From Brevundimonas vesicularis NBRC 12165 (GTDB taxonomy: Bacteria; Pseudomonadota; Alphaproteobacteria; Caulobacterales; Caulobacteraceae): a DNA stretch of 64,000 nucleotides. Below the pieces are notes generated by a model that saw only the letters and a program-made list of their open reading frames with translations, searched no databases and was not told the origin of the DNA. A program made the translations under genes and the position numbers. This document shows positions 12,489 to 19,722 of this stretch, one piece after another. The stretch's first letter is position 1, and each line of letters begins with the position of its first letter. The stretch spans positions 62,001 through 126,000 of the forward strand of contig NZ_BCWM01000002.1 of assembly GCF_001592205.1 (NCBI RefSeq), given 5' to 3'.

Positions 12489-13776
12489 CGCGACCGTCTT
12501 CGCCCGCCCCATCCTCACCGGCCACGATCCGCGTGGCGGCCAGGTCGGCGGTGACATTGCCGACGGTGCGGAAGATGTCGGGGATGACCTCGACCGCCAG
12601 CAGCAGGGGCAGCACCCCCAGCGGCAGGCCCATGGCCAGGCAGATGGGGCCGATGGCGGCGAAGAAGCTGACCTGGCCCGGTAGGCCGACCGAGGCGATG
12701 GACACGGCGATGGCTGTCAGTCCGCCGGCGATCAGCACGCCGAGCCCCAGCTCCACCCCGTGCAACTGCGCCACATAGAGGCAGACCGCCAGGTTGGCGA
12801 CAGGGCTTGTGATGCGGAACACCGCCACCGCCAGCGGCAGAACGAGGCCGGCGGAGGTCTGGGGCACGCCCAGCCAGTCGCGCGCGCGCTCGATCATGAC
12901 CGGCAGGCTGGCCAGCGACGACTGGGTCGAGACGGCGACCACCTGGGCCGGGGCCACGGCGCGCGCGAAACGGGCCAGCGAAATCCGACCCCACACGATC
13001 GCCACGACATAGATGATCAGGATCAGGCCGATCTGGCTGAGGCAGACGATGGCGACATAGTGGGCCAGCGTCCCCGCCACCCCCAGGCCCGCGCGCAAAC
13101 CCACGCCCAGCGCCAGGGCGAATACACCGAACGGCGCGGCCAGCAGCACCCAGTGGACGATGACGACCATGGTCTCGGCCACCGCCTCGAAGAAGCCGGC
13201 CAGGGGCCGCCGCAGCTGGGCCTTGATCCGCGTCGCGGCGAAGCCGAACGCGACGGCGAAGACCACCACCGCCAGCACCCCGTCGTCGGACGCCGCCTTG
13301 ATGACGTTGGCCGGCGCAAGACTGGCCAGGAAGGCGCGCAGGCCGTCGGTGCGCGCCGCCTCGCCCACGGTCGCCAGCGATTCGGCGCTGACGCCCGCCA
13401 GCAATCCACGCCCCGCCTCCGGATCGATCGGCCAGACCGCCAGCAGGCCCAGGCCCGCCAGGATCGCATAGATCGTCGCTCCGACCAGCAGGACGCCGAA
13501 CACCACCAGCGACCGGACCGCGATCCGGCCCGTCGCCGCCGCATCGGCGATGGACACGATGCCGGTCACCAGCAGGCTGAACACCAGGGGAATGACGGTC
13601 ATGCGCAGGGCGTTCAGCCACACCTGGCCCAGGCTCTCGACCACGCCCAAGGCGCCGGTCAGCCAGGCGGCCTGGGACCCTTGCGCCAAGGCGCCGACGA
13701 CGACGCCGGCGACCAGGGCCGCGATGACGAAAAAGCTCAAGGAGGTGAAGAAGGCGGCGATGCGGGATTGGCTCAT
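12478..13776 (-). CDS. Dicarboxylate/amino acid:cation symporter (DAACS family)
   Basis: A 432-residue polytopic inner-membrane transporter of the glutamate/dicarboxylate family (GltP/DctA type). Family marks are ALRMTVIPLVFSLLVTGI in helix 3, the serine-rich re-entrant loop (AVSTQSSLASLPVMIE) and the helix 7 region with LPLAVAVFRITSPVANL. The last helices carry VGLPGQVSFFAAIGP. The usual helix 7 NMDGT motif reads RITSP here, so substrate or cation coupling may differ from GltP. It ends in an overlap with the DUF1294 gene on the other strand. No partner gene is adjacent. Confidence 0.88.
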   Translation of the reverse strand: MSQSRIAAFFTSLSFFVIAALVAGVVVGALAQGSQAAWLTGALGVVESLGQVWLNALRMTVIPLVFSLLVTGIVSIADAAATGRIAVRSLVVFGVLLVGATIYAILAGLGLLAVWPIDPEAGRGLLAGVSAESLATVGEAARTDGLRAFLASLAPANVIKAASDDGVLAVVVFAVAFGFAATRIKAQLRRPLAGFFEAVAETMVVIVHWVLLAAPFGVFALALGVGLRAGLGVAGTLAHYVAIVCLSQIGLILIIYVVAIVWGRISLARFARAVAPAQVVAVSTQSSLASLPVMIERARDWLGVPQTSAGLVLPLAVAVFRITSPVANLAVCLYVAQLHGVELGLGVLIAGGLTAIAVSIASVGLPGQVSFFAAIGPICLAMGLPLGVLPLLLAVEVIPDIFRTVGNVTADLAATRIVAGEDGAGEDGRATE

Positions 13777-13855
13777 GCCCTAGCGCTAGCACCGCTCGGC
13801 GCGTCGCGCGCGGCAAACCTTCTACCGGTCGCTGACAGTTCATGTCGTCGCAGGG

Positions 13856-13881
13856 CGAACCCCGGTCGCACACCGCGCGTT
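13856..13881 (+). promoter_or_regulatory. Possible EcfG-type promoter with one mismatch (CGAAC-N17-CGTT)
   Basis: CGAAC at 13856-13860 and CGTT at 13878-13881 match the alphaproteobacterial general-stress promoter except for the first G. It precedes the small gene starting at 13905. Weak evidence on its own. Confidence 0.3.
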
Positions 13882-13904
13882 GGGACGACGAAAGGAACTC
13901 AATC

Positions 13905-14105
13905 ATGTCCCGTCTGAACAAACTCGTCCCGCTGATCGGCAGCCTGCTGCTCTCAAAGGGCGGCCGCCGCGTCGCCGGTCGTCACGCCGGCAAACTGGCC
14001 CTGGCGACCCTGGCCTATGAGGTCTGGCGCAACCGCCGCGAAGGCGCCAAGCCCAAGGTCGCGCCGCAATCGCGCGGACGCTGGAGCGGCCGCCGCCCGC
14101 GCTGA
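13905..14105 (+). CDS. Small basic protein of unknown function
   Basis: A 66-residue, strongly basic protein beginning MSRLNKLVPLIGSLLLSKGGRR. A short hydrophobic or amphipathic stretch at 8-18 is followed by an Arg/Lys-rich tail ending RGRWSGRRPR. The start is supported by AAAGGA 9 bases upstream; a longer frame from 13842 has no ribosome site. A near-match to an EcfG stress promoter lies 24-50 bp upstream. I do not recognise a family. It could be a small membrane-associated stress protein, but that is a guess. Confidence 0.6.
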   Translation: MSRLNKLVPLIGSLLLSKGGRRVAGRHAGKLALATLAYEVWRNRREGAKPKVAPQSRGRWSGRRPR

Positions 14106-14175
14106 GGCCGCAATCGCCGCTCGACTTCTGGGGCGGCGTTGCGAATAGTCACGCCTCGCCGCCCGGAGCCGACCC

Positions 14176-14841
14176 ATGATCAAAATCCACCATCTGAACG
14201 ACAGCCGCTCGCAACGCGTCCTGTGGCTGCTTGAAGAGCTGGGCCTGGACTATGAGGTGGTCCGCTACGAACGAAACCCTGGAAACCGGCTGGCGCCCCC
14301 CGAACTGCTGGCGATCCACCCGCTGGGCAAGTCGCCGGTCATCGAGGACGGCGCGGTCAAGGTCGCAGAGACCGGGGCCATCGTCGAATATCTGCTCGAT
14401 ACCTACGGCCAAGGTCGCCTGCGTCCGGCGGCGGGAACCGAGGACGGCCGTCGGTTCACCTATTGGCTGCACTATGCCGAGGGGTCGGCCATGCCCCCTT
14501 TGCTGCTGAAGCTGGTCTTCAGCATGCTCCCACGCCGTGCGCCGGCCCTGCTGAAACCCATCGTCAATGGCGTCGCCAACAAGGCGATCACCAGTTTCGT
14601 CGATCCGCAGCTGCGCACCCATGTCGGCTTCTGGGAGGACGAACTGGGCCGCTCGGAATGGTTCGCGGGCGATCAGTTCACAGCCGCCGACATCATGATG
14701 AGCTTTCCAGTCGAGGCCGGCGCCGACCGCGCGTTCAATGCCGAGACCAAGCCCCGTCTAAAGGCCTTCTTGAACCGCATCCATGCGCGGCCTGCCTATC
14801 AACGCGCGCTCGAGCGCGGCGGACCCTACAGCTACGCGTGA
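14176..14841 (+). CDS. Glutathione S-transferase family protein
   Basis: A 221-residue cytosolic GST. The N-terminal thioredoxin-like domain begins IKIHHLNDSRSQRVLWLLEELGLDYE and has the cis-Pro and glutathione-contact region HPLGKSPVIEDG followed by VAETGAIVEYLLDTYG. The C-terminal all-helical domain has the capping box FAGDQFTAADIMMSF. It lies close to bacterial GSTs in the beta/URE2-like range that conjugate or reduce electrophiles. The first-helix Ser (NDSRSQRV) is the likely catalytic residue rather than Cys. Single gene with no obvious partner. Confidence 0.9.
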   Translation: MIKIHHLNDSRSQRVLWLLEELGLDYEVVRYERNPGNRLAPPELLAIHPLGKSPVIEDGAVKVAETGAIVEYLLDTYGQGRLRPAAGTEDGRRFTYWLHYAEGSAMPPLLLKLVFSMLPRRAPALLKPIVNGVANKAITSFVDPQLRTHVGFWEDELGRSEWFAGDQFTAADIMMSFPVEAGADRAFNAETKPRLKAFLNRIHARPAYQRALERGGPYSYA

Positions 14842-14895
14842 TCGGATCGTGATCGCGGCGGCGCAACCCGCCGTCGTCGAGGGCGTTAAGGTCTC

Positions 14896-15096
14896 ATGCG
14901 CCTTCAAACCATTCAGATCGTCGCCGGACTAGCTGCGGCTGTCGCCTTCGTCCTCGCCTTCATGGCGGCGGGAGCCGCCCTGATTTCCGGCCTCTTCATG
15001 CTCGCCGGCCTCGCCGCCGTCGGTTGGCTGGCCTACAGCCTCATAAAGGGTGTCCTTCGCCGCGATCACAAGCCCGAACCGCCGGCCCGCGCATGA
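14896..15096 (+). CDS. Small two-helix membrane protein, unknown function
   Basis: A 66-residue protein with two predicted transmembrane helices (about 8-28 and 31-50) and a short charged C-terminal tail RRDHKPEPPARA. It starts MRLQTIQIVAGLAA. No family is recognised. Codon use matches the neighbours, which favours a real gene. It lies between the GST gene and greA, with 147 bp before greA, and shares their strand. Confidence 0.55.
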   Translation: MRLQTIQIVAGLAAAVAFVLAFMAAGAALISGLFMLAGLAAVGWLAYSLIKGVLRRDHKPEPPARA

Positions 15097-15243
15097 GCGG
15101 TCAACCGGCGCGGGCATCCCGCTCTTGAATTCTTGAGCGAGAAACCCTAGTCTTGATGCCCGGCCGCGCCCGCCCCGCGGCCTTTTGTGTGCTTACCTCG
15201 CGTCTTTCCAGTCTCCGGGCGAACCAGAAAAATCACGACACAA

Positions 15244-15717
15244 ATGGAAAAAGTGCCGATGACGGGCGAGGGCTACCGTGCCCTCGACGATCAACTGAAG
15301 CAATTGAAGTCGGTCGAAAGGCCGAGCGTGATCGCCGCCATTTCCGAGGCGCGTGAGCACGGCGACCTGTCCGAAAACGCAGAATACCATGCCGCCAAGG
15401 AGCGTCAGGGCTGGATCGAAGGCCAGATCGCCGAGATCGAGGACAAGATCAGCCGGGCTCAGGTCATCGACGTGTCCAAACTGTCGGGCAGCCAGGTCAA
15501 GTTCGGCGCCACGGTCACTGTGGTGGACGAGGACACCGAGGAAGAGGCCACCTATCAGATCGTCGGCGAACACGAAGCGGACGTGAAGAAGGGCAAGATC
15601 TCGATCGCCTCGCCGATCGCGCGCGCCATGATTTCCAAGGAAGTCGGCGACGTCGTGGAGGTCAACACCCCCGGCGGCGTGAAGGCCTACGAGATCCTCA
15701 AGGTCGAGTGGAAGTAA
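15244..15717 (+). CDS. greA: Transcription elongation factor GreA
   Basis: A 157-residue secondary-channel factor that rescues backtracked RNA polymerase by stimulating transcript cleavage. The N-terminal coiled coil (residues 1-75) carries at its tip the acidic [16 protein letters not shown] segment with the Asp/Glu pair needed for cleavage. The C-terminal FKBP-like domain follows, with [20 protein letters not shown] as the family signature. The start [14 protein letters not shown] is standard for Caulobacterales; an upstream in-frame ATG at 15187 would add residues found in no GreA I know. The next gene begins 5 bp after the stop. Confidence 0.97.
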   Translation: MEKVPMTGEGYRALDDQLKQLKSVERPSVIAAISEAREHGDLSENAEYHAAKERQGWIEGQIAEIEDKISRAQVIDVSKLSGSQVKFGATVTVVDEDTEEEATYQIVGEHEADVKKGKISIASPIARAMISKEVGDVVEVNTPGGVKAYEILKVEWK

Positions 15718-15722
15718 CAGCG

Positions 15723-16712
15723 ATGGCGGGGGCAGCGTCCGCGCGCCCCCTCTCCCCTTTGGCCATCTGGGTCGTCTCCGACGGCCGTGCCGGCATCGAG
15801 AATCAGGCGCTGGGTCTCGCCGAGGCCGTCCAGCGCCTGACACCGGCCGAAATCACGATCAAACATATCCGCTGGCGGCCGATCTTCGACCGCCTGCCGT
15901 CGGCGTTAAAGACCCCGGCCATGCTGGCGTCCGCGCCGTTGACCGCCCCCTGGCCCGATCTGTGGATCGCCACGGGTCGTGCGACCCTGCCGCTGTCGAC
16001 CCGCGTCAAGGCCTGGAGCGGCGGCAAGACCTTCGTCGTCCAGACCCAGGATCCACGCTGGGCCAACGATCGCTACGACCTGATCGTCGCGCCCGCCCAT
16101 GACGGTCTGTCGGGCGACAATGTCTTCGAAATCACCGGCTCGCCCCATCGCATCACGCCGCAGCGGATCGCCGAGGCCGCGCCCCCCTTCGCCGACCGGA
16201 TCGCCCCCCTGCCCCATCCGCGCGTCGCCGTGCTGATCGGCGGCAAGTCCAAGGCTTTCGACCTGACCGAGGCCCATGCGGCGGACCTGGCCGACCAGAT
16301 CGCGGACGCCGTGCGAGCATCTGGCGGCGCACTGATGCTGACCTTCTCACGCCGCACGCCCGACGCGGCGAAGGCCGTCATGACCGCTCGGCTGTCGGAC
16401 CTGCCGGGCTGGATCTGGGACGGGACAGGCGACAACCCTCTGTTCGGCTTCCTGCATTTCGCCGACCACATCCTGGTCACCGAGGACAGCGCCAACATGG
16501 CCGCCGAGGCCGCCTCGACCGGCAAGCCGGTCCACGTCCTGCCGATGATCCCGCTGAAGGCCGGCGACAAGTTCGCTCGCCTGTACGACGACCTGCAATC
16601 GCGCGGCGCAACCCGTCCGTTCGACGGCGCGCTGGACGGCTGGACTTACGACCCGCTGGCCGAAACCGACCGCGCCGCGCGCGTCGTCCTGGAAGCGATG
16701 CAGACGCGATAG
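15723..16712 (+). CDS. ELM1/GtrOC1-family putative nucleoside-diphosphate-sugar epimerase/glycosyltransferase-like protein
   Basis: A 329-residue protein of the family named after plant mitochondrial fission protein ELM1 (PF06258). It begins IWVVSDGRAGIENQALGLAEA, the family's N-terminal box. Later come VAVLIGGKSKAF and the C-terminal FLHFADHILVTEDSANMAAEAASTGKPV, which looks like the nucleotide-sugar site of GT-B glycosyltransferases. A bacterial role in lipopolysaccharide or capsule synthesis has been suggested for the family but is unproven. The start at 15723 has GGAAG 8 bases upstream, inside the greA end, so the two genes are probably co-transcribed. Confidence 0.85.
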   Translation: MAGAASARPLSPLAIWVVSDGRAGIENQALGLAEAVQRLTPAEITIKHIRWRPIFDRLPSALKTPAMLASAPLTAPWPDLWIATGRATLPLSTRVKAWSGGKTFVVQTQDPRWANDRYDLIVAPAHDGLSGDNVFEITGSPHRITPQRIAEAAPPFADRIAPLPHPRVAVLIGGKSKAFDLTEAHAADLADQIADAVRASGGALMLTFSRRTPDAAKAVMTARLSDLPGWIWDGTGDNPLFGFLHFADHILVTEDSANMAAEAASTGKPVHVLPMIPLKAGDKFARLYDDLQSRGATRPFDGALDGWTYDPLAETDRAARVVLEAMQTR

Positions 16713-16798
16713 CGAGACCCACATCCGTTCCTGACGCCGTCATGCCCCATGGTGACGACCGTCATCAGGAGATTTTCAAAGAACGGCTCGCAAAAATC

Positions 16799-16812
16799 TG
16801 CACGAAAGTGCA
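16799..16812 (-). terminator. Small terminator-like hairpin after the 16837-17127 gene
   Basis: Read on the minus strand, GTGCA and TGCAC pair around a four-base loop and are followed by ATTTTTG. It would end the small glycine-rich gene. The short stem makes it a modest candidate. Confidence 0.45.
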
Positions 16813-16836
16813 CTAACAGATGCTGGAGTGGCCTTT

Positions 16837-17127
16837 TCAGTCGCCGCCGCCACCGCCGCTACCGTCACAGCCGCTGTCCCCGCTGCAGTCTGAGCCGCTG
16901 TGCTGCGACGTATCCGATGAAGGCATGACCGCGCCGCCGTCCGACCCGCCGCTCTTCTTGGCCTTGGCGTTCGCCGCGCTCATCAGAGCCACGCCAAAGC
17001 CCGATCCGATGGCCGTGCCCAGCGCGAGACCTAGGCCGACATTGTCCAGGGCCACGCCCAGCGCCACGCCGATCGACAAGCCCATGCCGATCCCGATCGG
17101 CAGGAAGGCCGCGTTCTTATTCGTCAT
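16837..17127 (-). CDS. Small glycine-zipper membrane protein with Cys/Gly/Asp-rich tail
   Basis: A 96-residue protein starting MTNKNAAFLPIGIGMGLSIG. Two glycine-rich hydrophobic segments (about 8-27 and 32-51) have GxxxG spacing, as in small integral membrane proteins. The last 30 residues are Ser/Gly/Asp-rich with two Cys and end in GGGGGD. This type of tail recurs in short bacterial proteins of unknown function; metal binding or surface display are possibilities only. Start 17127 is preceded by GGGGAGA; a second ATG lies 6 bases upstream. It is divergent from trxB. Confidence 0.6.
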   Translation of the reverse strand: MTNKNAAFLPIGIGMGLSIGVALGVALDNVGLGLALGTAIGSGFGVALMSAANAKAKKSGGSDGGAVMPSSDTSQHSGSDCSGDSGCDGSGGGGGD

Positions 17128-17196
17128 CCCCATCTCCCCTGCGTGGTCAGGCGAGACTAGCATCGCGCAAACGGGAATCACCGCCTAAATAGGGCC

Positions 17197-18204
17197 ATGA
17201 CCCAAGCTCGTACCGTTCGCGTCGCCATCATCGGCTCAGGCCCCGCCGGCTGGACCGCCGCCATCTACGCCGCCCGCGCCTCGCTGAACCCCGTCGTCAT
17301 CGCCGGCATCCAGCCTGGCGGCCAGCTGACCATCACCACCGACGTCGAGAACTATCCCGGCTTCGCCGACACCATCCAGGGCCCTTGGCTGATGGAGCAG
17401 ATGCAGGCCCAAGCCCTGCACGTCGGGACCGAGGTCATCCACGACATCGTCGTCTCCGCCGACCTGTCGCAACGCCCGTTCCGCCTGAAGCTGGACAGCG
17501 GCGAAGAGATGCTGGCCGAGACGCTCATCATTTCCACGGGCGCCCAGGCCAAATGGCTGGGGCTTGAGAGCGAGGCCGCCTATCAGGGCTTCGGCGTCTC
17601 GGCCTGTGCCACCTGCGACGGCTTCTTCTATCGCGGCAAGGAAGTCGTGGTCGTCGGCGGCGGCAACACCGCCGTGGAGGAGGCTCTGTTCCTGACCAAC
17701 TTCGCCTCCAAGGTCACGGTCGTTCACCGCCGCGACGAGTTCCGCGCTGAGAAGATCCTCCAGGACCGGCTGTTCGCCCACCCCAAGGTCGAAGTGCTCT
17801 GGAACTCGGCGATCGAGGAGATCGTCGGCGTCGTGGACGGCATGGCCAAGAATGTCACGGGCGTCCGGCTCAAGAACGTCCAGGACGGCTCGACCCAAGA
17901 AATCCCGGCCGACGGCGTCTTCATCGCCATCGGCCACGCCCCGTCATCGGAACTGTTCAAGGGCCAGCTGGAAACCAACGCCGGCGGCTATCTGCGGGTC
18001 AAGCCCGGCACCGCCTCGACCGAGATCGAAGGCGTCTGGGCCGCCGGCGACGTGACCGACGACGTCTATCGCCAGGCCGTCACCGCCGCTGGAATGGGCT
18101 GTATGGCCGCCCTGGAAGTCAGCCGCTTCCTCGCCGAAGAGGACCACGCCAAGGCCCACAACCCCATTAGCCACGCCGAGGCGGAGAAGATCGGGGTCTG
18201 GTGA
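17197..18204 (+). CDS. trxB: Thioredoxin-disulfide reductase
   Basis: A 335-residue FAD/NADPH flavoenzyme that reduces thioredoxin. The FAD site is IIGSGPAGWTAAIYAARA (residues 11-28), the redox pair is Cys137-Ala-Thr-Cys140 in SACATCDGFF, and the NADPH site is VVGGGNTAVEEALFL. The C-terminal FAD box is GVWAAGDVTDDVYRQAVTAAG. The length is slightly above E. coli TrxB (321) because of a short C-terminal extension. It starts at the ATG just after a small divergent region shared with the glycine-rich gene. No thioredoxin gene is adjacent. Confidence 0.97.
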   Translation: MTQARTVRVAIIGSGPAGWTAAIYAARASLNPVVIAGIQPGGQLTITTDVENYPGFADTIQGPWLMEQMQAQALHVGTEVIHDIVVSADLSQRPFRLKLDSGEEMLAETLIISTGAQAKWLGLESEAAYQGFGVSACATCDGFFYRGKEVVVVGGGNTAVEEALFLTNFASKVTVVHRRDEFRAEKILQDRLFAHPKVEVLWNSAIEEIVGVVDGMAKNVTGVRLKNVQDGSTQEIPADGVFIAIGHAPSSELFKGQLETNAGGYLRVKPGTASTEIEGVWAAGDVTDDVYRQAVTAAGMGCMAALEVSRFLAEEDHAKAHNPISHAEAEKIGVW

Positions 18205-18220
18205 CCCCGATGCTGCGCGA

Positions 18221-19180
18221 TCAGTAGGCCGAGGCCTCCGTCAGTTCCGCCAGATCCTGATCTGATAGCTTAAGCGTCGCCGCCTTCAGCGTGTCGGCCA
18301 GTTGGTCGGTCGAGGTGGCGCTGACAATCGGGGCCGTCACGCCCGGCTGGGCCAGCAGCCAGGCCAGGGCGACCTGGGCGGAGGTGGCCTCATTCTTCTG
18401 GGCCACGGCGTCCAGAACCGCCAGGATACGCACGCCGCGCTCGTCGAACTTGTCCTTCAGCATTCCCTCGCGCTTGGTCCCGGCGATCTGATCGACGGTC
18501 TTGTATTTGCCGGTCAGGAAGCCGCTCTCCAGACTGAAATAGGTGATGACGCCCAGCCCCTTCTTGACGGCCAGGTCCTGCAACCCGCCCTCGAAGGTGT
18601 CGCGGCTGTAGAGGTTGTAATGCGGCTGGATCGTCGCATAGGCGGCCAAACTCTCGCGCTGCGAGATGTCCAGAGCTTCGGACACCTGTTCGGCCGAATG
18701 ATTGGACGTGCCGATGGCGCGCACCTTGCCGACCTGCACCAGCTTATCCAGCGCGCGCACCGTCTCGTCCTGCGGTGTCTTCGGATCGGGCCAGTGAGTT
18801 TGATACAGGTCGATATAGTCGGTCTGGAGCCGGCGCAGCGACGCCTCGACCGCCGTCTCGATCCAGGCCGGCGACAGGTCGTTGTGGCCCTGCCCCATAT
18901 CCGATCCAACCTTGGTCAGGATCTTGACGTCGTCGCGCCGGCCGCGCGCCTTCAGCCACTTGCCGATGATCGTCTCGCTTTCGCCGCCGGAGTGGCCCGG
19001 AACCCAGCGCGAATAGGCGTCGGCGGTGTCGATGGCGTCGAACCCGGCCTCGACGAACCCATCCAACAGGGCGAAGGAGGTCGCCTCATCGGCCGTCCAG
19101 CCGAAGACGTTGCCGCCGAACACCAGGGGGGCGATGTCCAGGCCGCTGGAGCCGAGCTTGCGTTTGGTCAGGGTCGTCAT
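18221..19180 (-). CDS. Aldo/keto reductase
   Basis: A 319-residue NADPH-dependent aldo/keto reductase with a TIM-barrel pattern. The catalytic tetrad is intact: Asp and Tyr in DTADAYSRW, Lys in KILTKVG and His in YQTHWPD. The NADP-binding C-terminal region has PIVSATSTDQL. It resembles the Mdr/YhdN-YajO group of general aldehyde reductases; the substrate is unknown. The start at 19180 is chosen for AAGGAGA 8-14 bases upstream; an in-frame ATG at 19222 has no such site. Its intact tetrad contrasts with the degenerate relative at 58333-59235. Confidence 0.92.
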   Translation of the reverse strand: MTTLTKRKLGSSGLDIAPLVFGGNVFGWTADEATSFALLDGFVEAGFDAIDTADAYSRWVPGHSGGESETIIGKWLKARGRRDDVKILTKVGSDMGQGHNDLSPAWIETAVEASLRRLQTDYIDLYQTHWPDPKTPQDETVRALDKLVQVGKVRAIGTSNHSAEQVSEALDISQRESLAAYATIQPHYNLYSRDTFEGGLQDLAVKKGLGVITYFSLESGFLTGKYKTVDQIAGTKREGMLKDKFDERGVRILAVLDAVAQKNEATSAQVALAWLLAQPGVTAPIVSATSTDQLADTLKAATLKLSDQDLAELTEASAY

Positions 19181-19251
19181 GGGGGAGGTCTCCTTGTAGG
19201 GAGCCCTCGACATATGCCGCATGGCGGCGACCGCAACCGCCTCGGCGGCGG

Positions 19252-19659
19252 TCAGGCGAAGAGTTGAAGACCCGGAGGCGCGTAATCGACCGCCTGCCCC
19301 TGGCGACGACGCAGGGCGTAATCCACAGCCGTTTGGACCGCATGTTCGTCTGTCGGTTTGGACAAGACGCCGATGGTGCCGGCGACGCCGTCGCGCACCA
19401 TGCCGGGGTTCGCCGTCATGAACAGGACGGAGACGCCCATGTCCTGGCCCAGTTCGCGACCCAGGTTGATCCCTGTAGGACCATCGGAAAGGTGGATATC
19501 GACCAGCGCCAGATCAACGTCGTTCTCGCGCACCAGATCGCGCGCGGCCTGTGCGGTCGCGGCGACGCCCAGAACCTCGTGACCGAGGTCCTCCAGGACG
19601 AACCTAAGCTCCATCGCAACGAGAGCTTCGTCTTCGATGATGAGGATACGCGCAGTCAT
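19252..19659 (-). CDS. Stand-alone response-regulator receiver
   Basis: A 135-residue protein made only of a receiver domain. The acidic pair is IIEDEALVAMEL, the phospho-acceptor Asp lies in ALVDIHLSDG, the switch Thr in VLFMTANP, and the conserved Lys in LSKPTDE. The C-terminal tail has no output domain. Such receivers next to HWE kinases act as phosphate sinks or feed into the PhyR/EcfG general stress response. It lies 63 bp downstream of the HWE kinase on the same strand. A near-consensus EcfG promoter stands about 30-50 bp upstream of its start. Confidence 0.9.
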   Translation of the reverse strand: MTARILIIEDEALVAMELRFVLEDLGHEVLGVAATAQAARDLVRENDVDLALVDIHLSDGPTGINLGRELGQDMGVSVLFMTANPGMVRDGVAGTIGVLSKPTDEHAVQTAVDYALRRRQGQAVDYAPPGLQLFA

Positions 19660-19688
19660 GGGTTCAATCAGTGCTCGGGAGCGTACGT

Positions 19689-19713
19689 AACGTCAGTGTG
19701 AGGCATTAGTTTC
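19689..19713 (-). promoter_or_regulatory. Near-consensus EcfG (general stress sigma) promoter
   Basis: On the minus strand GAAAC-N16-CGTT reads toward the receiver gene (ATG at 19659). The consensus is GGAAC-N16/17-CGTT, so there is one mismatch. The placement, 30 bp from CGTT to ATG, is normal. Belongs with the two exact matches at 23057 and 27290. Confidence 0.5.
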
Positions 19714-19722
19714 AATAGAGGA

